In this document: positions 32,375 through 35,270 of the stretch, piece by piece
Position numbering within the stretch: the first letter of the stretch is position 1
How the letters are laid out: every line of letters begins with the position of its first letter
Virus record (IMG/VR): IMGVR_UViG_3300033998_000262
Coordinates: 1 to 35,270 of that record
Strand: one strand, 5' to 3'
DNA: 35,270 nucleotides
Origin: a virus
The notes under the pieces: generated by a model
Told to the model about the DNA's origin: nothing
The model's input: the letters and a program-made list of their open reading frames with translations, nothing else
Database searches by the model: none
Made by a program: the position numbers and the translations under genes

Positions 32375-33391
32375 GTGAAAGTATTAAAAAAACACAGCTC
32401 AGGATTAATATTATATGAAAATTTTTCATCACAACTAGACACTAGAATAAAAATAAACGGTGTACTTGACCAACTTAATAAAGTCCTCCGTAATGGAGAA
32501 CTTTATTTTGATATTTTTAATTATGAACAATTTGTTTTTGAAGTAAATAATAATTATATCCCCGTAAATACAACAGATATAGGCGGGGTTTTTATACGAA
32601 AAGACAACAATGAAACCATTAAATTTGTCGAGTACTATGAAAATACACTTGTACCCTACCCTTTTGTTAGGGTAATACGAAAAAACAATAAATTCATCGG
32701 AAAAGGGTCAAATGATGGAGTTACCTGGGAAGATAAAGGTAATGTTTTTTTCGGTCCTGCTACACAGATGGGTATATTTGTTCAAGGTTCAACAACTTAT
32801 AGCCTTAATTCTATCTCTGTTTATAAAGATGAATACATTTATATTTATGGTGTTTTAGATGGGTGGAAGTTGTTTGTTAATGATCAATATTGTGCAACAG
32901 CACAGAACAGTATATTAAAAGTAATGCTTCCTTCTTACCCGTTCAGTGGATTATTAAAAATATATGCTGAAGATTTATTAGTATGTGAGTATGAACTAGT
33001 TAATGTGTGGGGCGGAGATGAGTATGAATGCACATTAGATGTGCAGATAATAGATTACGATACCGATACTGTACTTGCAAAAGAAGAAAATATTCATTTA
33101 GGTAATCTTGAAAACGGATATATTTTAAAAAAGTATTTTATTAAAAATAACAGCAGTGAAGCCATAAACTGCAATGTAAAAATAGAAAAATACTCGCCTT
33201 TTTACGACTGGGTTTGGTTATCTTATGAAGCCGTTGATACAATATCATATGAAAATTATGAAAAGCAACTAGGTTTTAGCTTAGAGCCATGGGAACAAAA
33301 AGAGTTTTATATTTTTATAAAACGCCCTGACACTACAATTAGTTATGATTATCGGAATAAAGAATGTGTCTTTTTTCTTAGTGTTGAGTAG
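32375..33391 (+). CDS. Putative tail fibre/adhesin with concanavalin-like domain
   Basis: The 338-residue protein starts at GTG 32375, preceded by AAGGTAGGCGGGG. Residues about 12-155 have the strand pattern of concanavalin/LamG-like domains of the DUF1349 sort: SGLILYENFSSQ, FDIFNYEQFVFE, then NDGVTWEDKGNVFFGPATQM and a final strand SLNSISVYKD. Residues about 155-215 and 215-338 look like two small Ig-like beta domains (YIYIYGVLDGWKLFVN; CTLDVQIIDYDTDTVL with a charged C-terminal half). A carbohydrate-binding role at the tail tip or fibre is plausible. Confidence in the domain type is moderate and no search was done. Confidence 0.6.
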   Translation: MKVLKKHSSGLILYENFSSQLDTRIKINGVLDQLNKVLRNGELYFDIFNYEQFVFEVNNNYIPVNTTDIGGVFIRKDNNETIKFVEYYENTLVPYPFVRVIRKNNKFIGKGSNDGVTWEDKGNVFFGPATQMGIFVQGSTTYSLNSISVYKDEYIYIYGVLDGWKLFVNDQYCATAQNSILKVMLPSYPFSGLLKIYAEDLLVCEYELVNVWGGDEYECTLDVQIIDYDTDTVLAKEENIHLGNLENGYILKKYFIKNNSSEAINCNVKIEKYSPFYDWVWLSYEAVDTISYENYEKQLGFSLEPWEQKEFYIFIKRPDTTISYDYRNKECVFFLSVE

Positions 33392-33400
33392 GGTTTGGGG

Positions 33401-34300
33401 GTGCAGCGTGTGTCATTAAAGTGGATTACTTCAGGTGTTGTAGGTATTTTAGATAAAGAAGAAATAATAATAGAGCAGAATGGGCAAACATCTATCACAT
33501 TAACAAAAGCTTATACTGTTGGTATAGGTATGATAGATGTTTATAGAAATGGTGTATTACTTCAAAAAAATACTTATAGAGAAATATCATCTACGGAAAT
33601 ATTATATGCAGATAATGAAAATCCTTTAGAAGCAGGAGATATTATTACTGTCCGCCACCACCTCCCACAAAACGGGTTAAGTATAGGAAATTTGCGTGTA
33701 GTCAGTTATTATTCCGATTTATTAAACATCCAAGACCCTAAGTTTAATGATATTGTTATTGTAACAAGTTTAAAGAAATTTTACCATTATGGCGAAAATG
33801 GGTGGGAAGAATGGGTAATTCCTTTTACCACACAAAATATCGGAATGTTGTTTAAATATGAAAAACAGCAAATATTAGATACATTCCAAAAAACCTACAC
33901 TCTTAATACTATTACCTACAATCCTGGAATGGGAGATTTATTAGTATTTATAAACGGGCTGCTTGTAAAAGATTATACTGAAATAGATAGTCAGACAATT
34001 CAATTCGATTTTGATGAGTTACCTGAGGGTGAGATCGAGTTTATTGTTGCTAATACAGATCCGTGGGAGGACTGTAATAATCATGAAGTAGAGTATCAAT
34101 ATGATGATAAAGGTAATATAAACAAAGAAACAGTTGTATATAATAACTCACCGATTAAAACAACAACTTTTGAATATGATGCTAAAGGGAGTATTTCAAA
34201 AGAAATTATTATAAAAAATGGGAAGGTAATAACTAAAACTTATTCCTATGATAGCAATGATAATATTACAGGCATTAGTGTATCTGTAACAACCATCTAA
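33401..34300 (+). CDS. Tail fibre-like protein with two NG-loop beta domains and C-terminal YD-type repeats
   Basis: Possible starts are TTG 33395, GTG 33401 and GTG 33410, all near a G-rich ribosome site; I use 33401 (299 residues). The protein has two copies of a small beta domain marked by a turn: MIDVYRNGVLLQKNTYREIS, and LLVFINGLLVKDYTEIDS further on. Between them is a fibre segment (DPKFNDIVIVTSLKKFYHYG). The last 70 residues hold three YD/Rhs-like units (EYQYDDKGNINKE, FEYDAKGSISKE, TYSYDSNDNITGI). The C-terminal unit is nearly the same as in the next gene. It is probably part of an adhesion fibre. Confidence 0.65.
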   Translation: MQRVSLKWITSGVVGILDKEEIIIEQNGQTSITLTKAYTVGIGMIDVYRNGVLLQKNTYREISSTEILYADNENPLEAGDIITVRHHLPQNGLSIGNLRVVSYYSDLLNIQDPKFNDIVIVTSLKKFYHYGENGWEEWVIPFTTQNIGMLFKYEKQQILDTFQKTYTLNTITYNPGMGDLLVFINGLLVKDYTEIDSQTIQFDFDELPEGEIEFIVANTDPWEDCNNHEVEYQYDDKGNINKETVVYNNSPIKTTTFEYDAKGSISKEIIIKNGKVITKTYSYDSNDNITGISVSVTTI

Positions 34301-34329
34301 TCATCTCAACGTTAGTAATTTTAATATTT

Positions 34330-34342
34330 GGCCTAATATAAT
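34330..34342 (+). promoter_or_regulatory. Recurrent intergenic motif, copy 7 (variant), with TATAAT
   Basis: GGCCTAATATAAT resembles the recurrent motif in its first seven bases and also contains a perfect TATAAT at 34337-34342. No good -35 element is visible at 16-19 bases upstream. It lies in the 74-base gap before the last fibre gene. Confidence 0.4.
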
Positions 34343-34374
34343 AGCGAAAGAAATTTATAAGTGAGGTGTTTTTT

Positions 34375-35055
34375 ATGGCTCAAAAGAAAATAACAGTTGT
34401 ACAGGTAGATGCAGGCAAACAAGGTTTTAGTAATTTAGGCGCTAGACTCGATGACATAGATAGTTCTATTGCAAGCGTTAATTCTAATCTACAAAGCGAA
34501 ATAGATGTAAATGAAGCTGAAATAGCAAAAATTAATGAAGCTCTTATGGCTGCCGCTCAGGCTCCTGTACCAACACCTGTAATGTATGATGTTTCTTCTT
34601 ATACTGTACAAGCCACTGATATTACAGAAGGACAGCCTACTACTATCACTCTTCCTGGTGGAAGGTATTATCTTGTAGGTAAGAATCATCTCCAAGTTTT
34701 AAGAAACGGAGTGCCTCAAGTACTGGAAAACGGTGACTATACTGAAGCTTCTTCAACTACAATTCAGTATGCTGCTGATATACTTGTTGAAGGTGATGTA
34801 TTGACATTTATTATAGGGAAATCCAGTAAGCTTGCTTATAGTGTAAGTGTAACTTATTATGAAAGCGGACCAAATACAGGTCTCGTTCAAACAATGACGT
34901 ATACTGGCGATGTCAATAAGACTGTGACTTATAACTATAATGCTGAGAAAAAAATTTCCAGTGAAGTTATTGTAGAAGATGGTAAAACAACCACAAAAAC
35001 ATACAATTATGACGGTAATGGAAAACTTACTGGAATATCTGTAACTGTAGCTTAA
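34375..35055 (+). CDS. Fibre-like protein sharing the C-terminal module of the preceding gene
   Basis: GTG 34366 is open in frame, but ATG 34375 with GTGAGGTG upstream is the better start, giving 226 residues. Order of parts: an N-terminal coiled-coil-like segment (LDDIDSSIASVNSNLQSEID), an NG-loop beta domain (HLQVLRNGVPQVLENGDYTE, then QYAADILVEGDVLTFII), and a C-terminal YD-type unit (TVTYNYNAEKKISSEVI, then TYNYDGNGKLTGISVTVA). The last part closely matches the end of the previous gene, so the two proteins may share a trimerisation or receptor-binding tip. Base composition is somewhat less AT-rich than in upstream fibre genes. A strong terminator follows 13 bases later. Confidence 0.7.
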   Translation: MAQKKITVVQVDAGKQGFSNLGARLDDIDSSIASVNSNLQSEIDVNEAEIAKINEALMAAAQAPVPTPVMYDVSSYTVQATDITEGQPTTITLPGGRYYLVGKNHLQVLRNGVPQVLENGDYTEASSTTIQYAADILVEGDVLTFIIGKSSKLAYSVSVTYYESGPNTGLVQTMTYTGDVNKTVTYNYNAEKKISSEVIVEDGKTTTKTYNYDGNGKLTGISVTVA

Positions 35056-35068
35056 TTACAAAAATAGT

Positions 35069-35110
35069 AGCCCGCCACCCTACTTTACATACGGGTGGTG
35101 GGCTTTTTTA
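35069..35110 (+). terminator. Strong intrinsic terminator closing the tail gene block
   Basis: AGCCCGCCACCC (35069-35080) pairs with GGGTGGTGGGCT (35093-35104), 12 bp with one G:T pair, followed by TTTTTA. Confidence 0.9.
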
Positions 35111-35125
35111 GAGAGGGGAAATTTT

Positions 35126-35164
35126 ATGCAAGGGAACATTTACATTGACACTCCCCGTGACTAA
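35126..35164 (+). pseudogene. 5' end of a gene interrupted by an IS200/IS605-type end
   Basis: GAGAGGGG at 35111-35118 is followed 7 bases later by ATG 35126. The frame reads MQGNIYID and then enters the TTGACACTCCCC sequence of an insertion element end and stops at TAA 35162-35164. The good ribosome site with so short a frame suggests that a real gene, expected here to be a further tail-tip or lysis gene, was cut. The remainder would lie beyond the element, outside the window. Confidence 0.5.
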
Positions 35165-35270
35165 AGTCAGGGGATTCTTTGGTGGTAGTCGGAAGTCCAT
35201 TTCTGGTATCCGTAGTTCCCCAAAGTTTAGGGTGTATCATCGCCCCTCCTAAGACAGTGCATATAGCATC
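35144..35270 (-). mobile_element. IS200/IS605-type right end (candidate omega-RNA region), element continues beyond window
   Basis: On the minus strand the sequence reads TAGGAGGGGCGATGATACAC, then a segment ending in the hairpin CCCCTGACT/AGTCACGGGG and GAGTGTCAA. The hairpin arms (35153-35162 and 35165-35173, with one bulged G) and the terminal GGGGAGTGTCAA are what I recall for right ends of tnpB-bearing IS200/IS605 elements. In those elements this region is transcribed as the guide RNA scaffold of TnpB. If so, tnpB should lie just right of the window on the minus strand, and the guide would match flanking bases at about 35126-35145. No protein part is visible here. Confidence 0.55.

Noticed and set aside
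34312-34342. Ordinary sigma-A promoter before the last fibre gene
   Set aside because: TATAAT is perfect, but no acceptable -35 hexamer lies 16-19 bases upstream; kept only as a motif entry.
1-35270. tRNA, rRNA, integrase, lysin or holin genes and an attachment site
   Set aside because: I looked for tRNA-like cloverleaf ends, recombinase motifs and short hydrophobic holin-like frames and found none; lysis and integration genes presumably lie outside the window.

Overview
This window is the late structural (morphogenesis) region of a tailed phage or prophage of a low-GC Gram-positive bacterium. The DNA is clearly AT-rich, nearly every gene has a Firmicute-type Shine-Dalgarno sequence (AAAGGAG or GGAGG variants), and several tail proteins carry S-layer homology (SLH) or cell-wall hydrolase domains suited to a Gram-positive envelope with an S-layer or pyruvylated wall polymer. 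I see no tail sheath gene and one very long tape measure gene, so the virion is most likely a siphovirus with an exceptionally long flexible tail (about 550 nm by the usual 0.15 nm per residue). A BRO/ANT-type antirepressor embedded in the tail operon points to a temperate phage or temperate ancestry. No host genus can be named from the sequence alone.

Layout, left to right, all on the + strand except one gene. The tail end of an unidentified upstream gene (position suggests terminase) is followed by the head module: portal, capsid protease fused to a scaffold-like C-terminus with two possible internal starts, DUF2190-like decoration protein, and major capsid protein. Then come the connector/neck genes: a small unknown, an adaptor, a head-closure candidate, a gp10-like protein and a tail-completion protein. 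The tail shaft follows: major tail tube protein, the G/GT chaperone pair with a textbook A AAA AAG slippery site, and a 3,660-residue tape measure protein that contains an ADP-ribosyltransferase-like segment. The tail tip and adhesion region runs from about 20.3 to 35.1 kb: a Dit-like protein ending in an SLH domain, an SLH-containing fibre-like protein, a hub with an embedded M23 peptidase and SH3b domain, and a series of baseplate/fibre proteins, several built from internal repeats.

Two places look disturbed by mobile DNA. At 21.0-21.9 kb a minus-strand antirepressor gene is followed directly by a hairpin resembling an IS200/IS605 right end. At 35.15 kb a new gene with a good ribosome-binding site is cut after eight codons by another IS200/IS605-type end, most of which lies outside the window.

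The operon appears to be segmented by intrinsic terminators after the major capsid, major tail, chaperone and tape measure genes and after the last fibre gene. A short recurrent motif, TGYCTAWTCTA, recurs in front of seven genes. A second DNA-level signal is the strong excess of GGGCGG (about 23 copies counted by eye on the two strands) in an otherwise AT-rich sequence.
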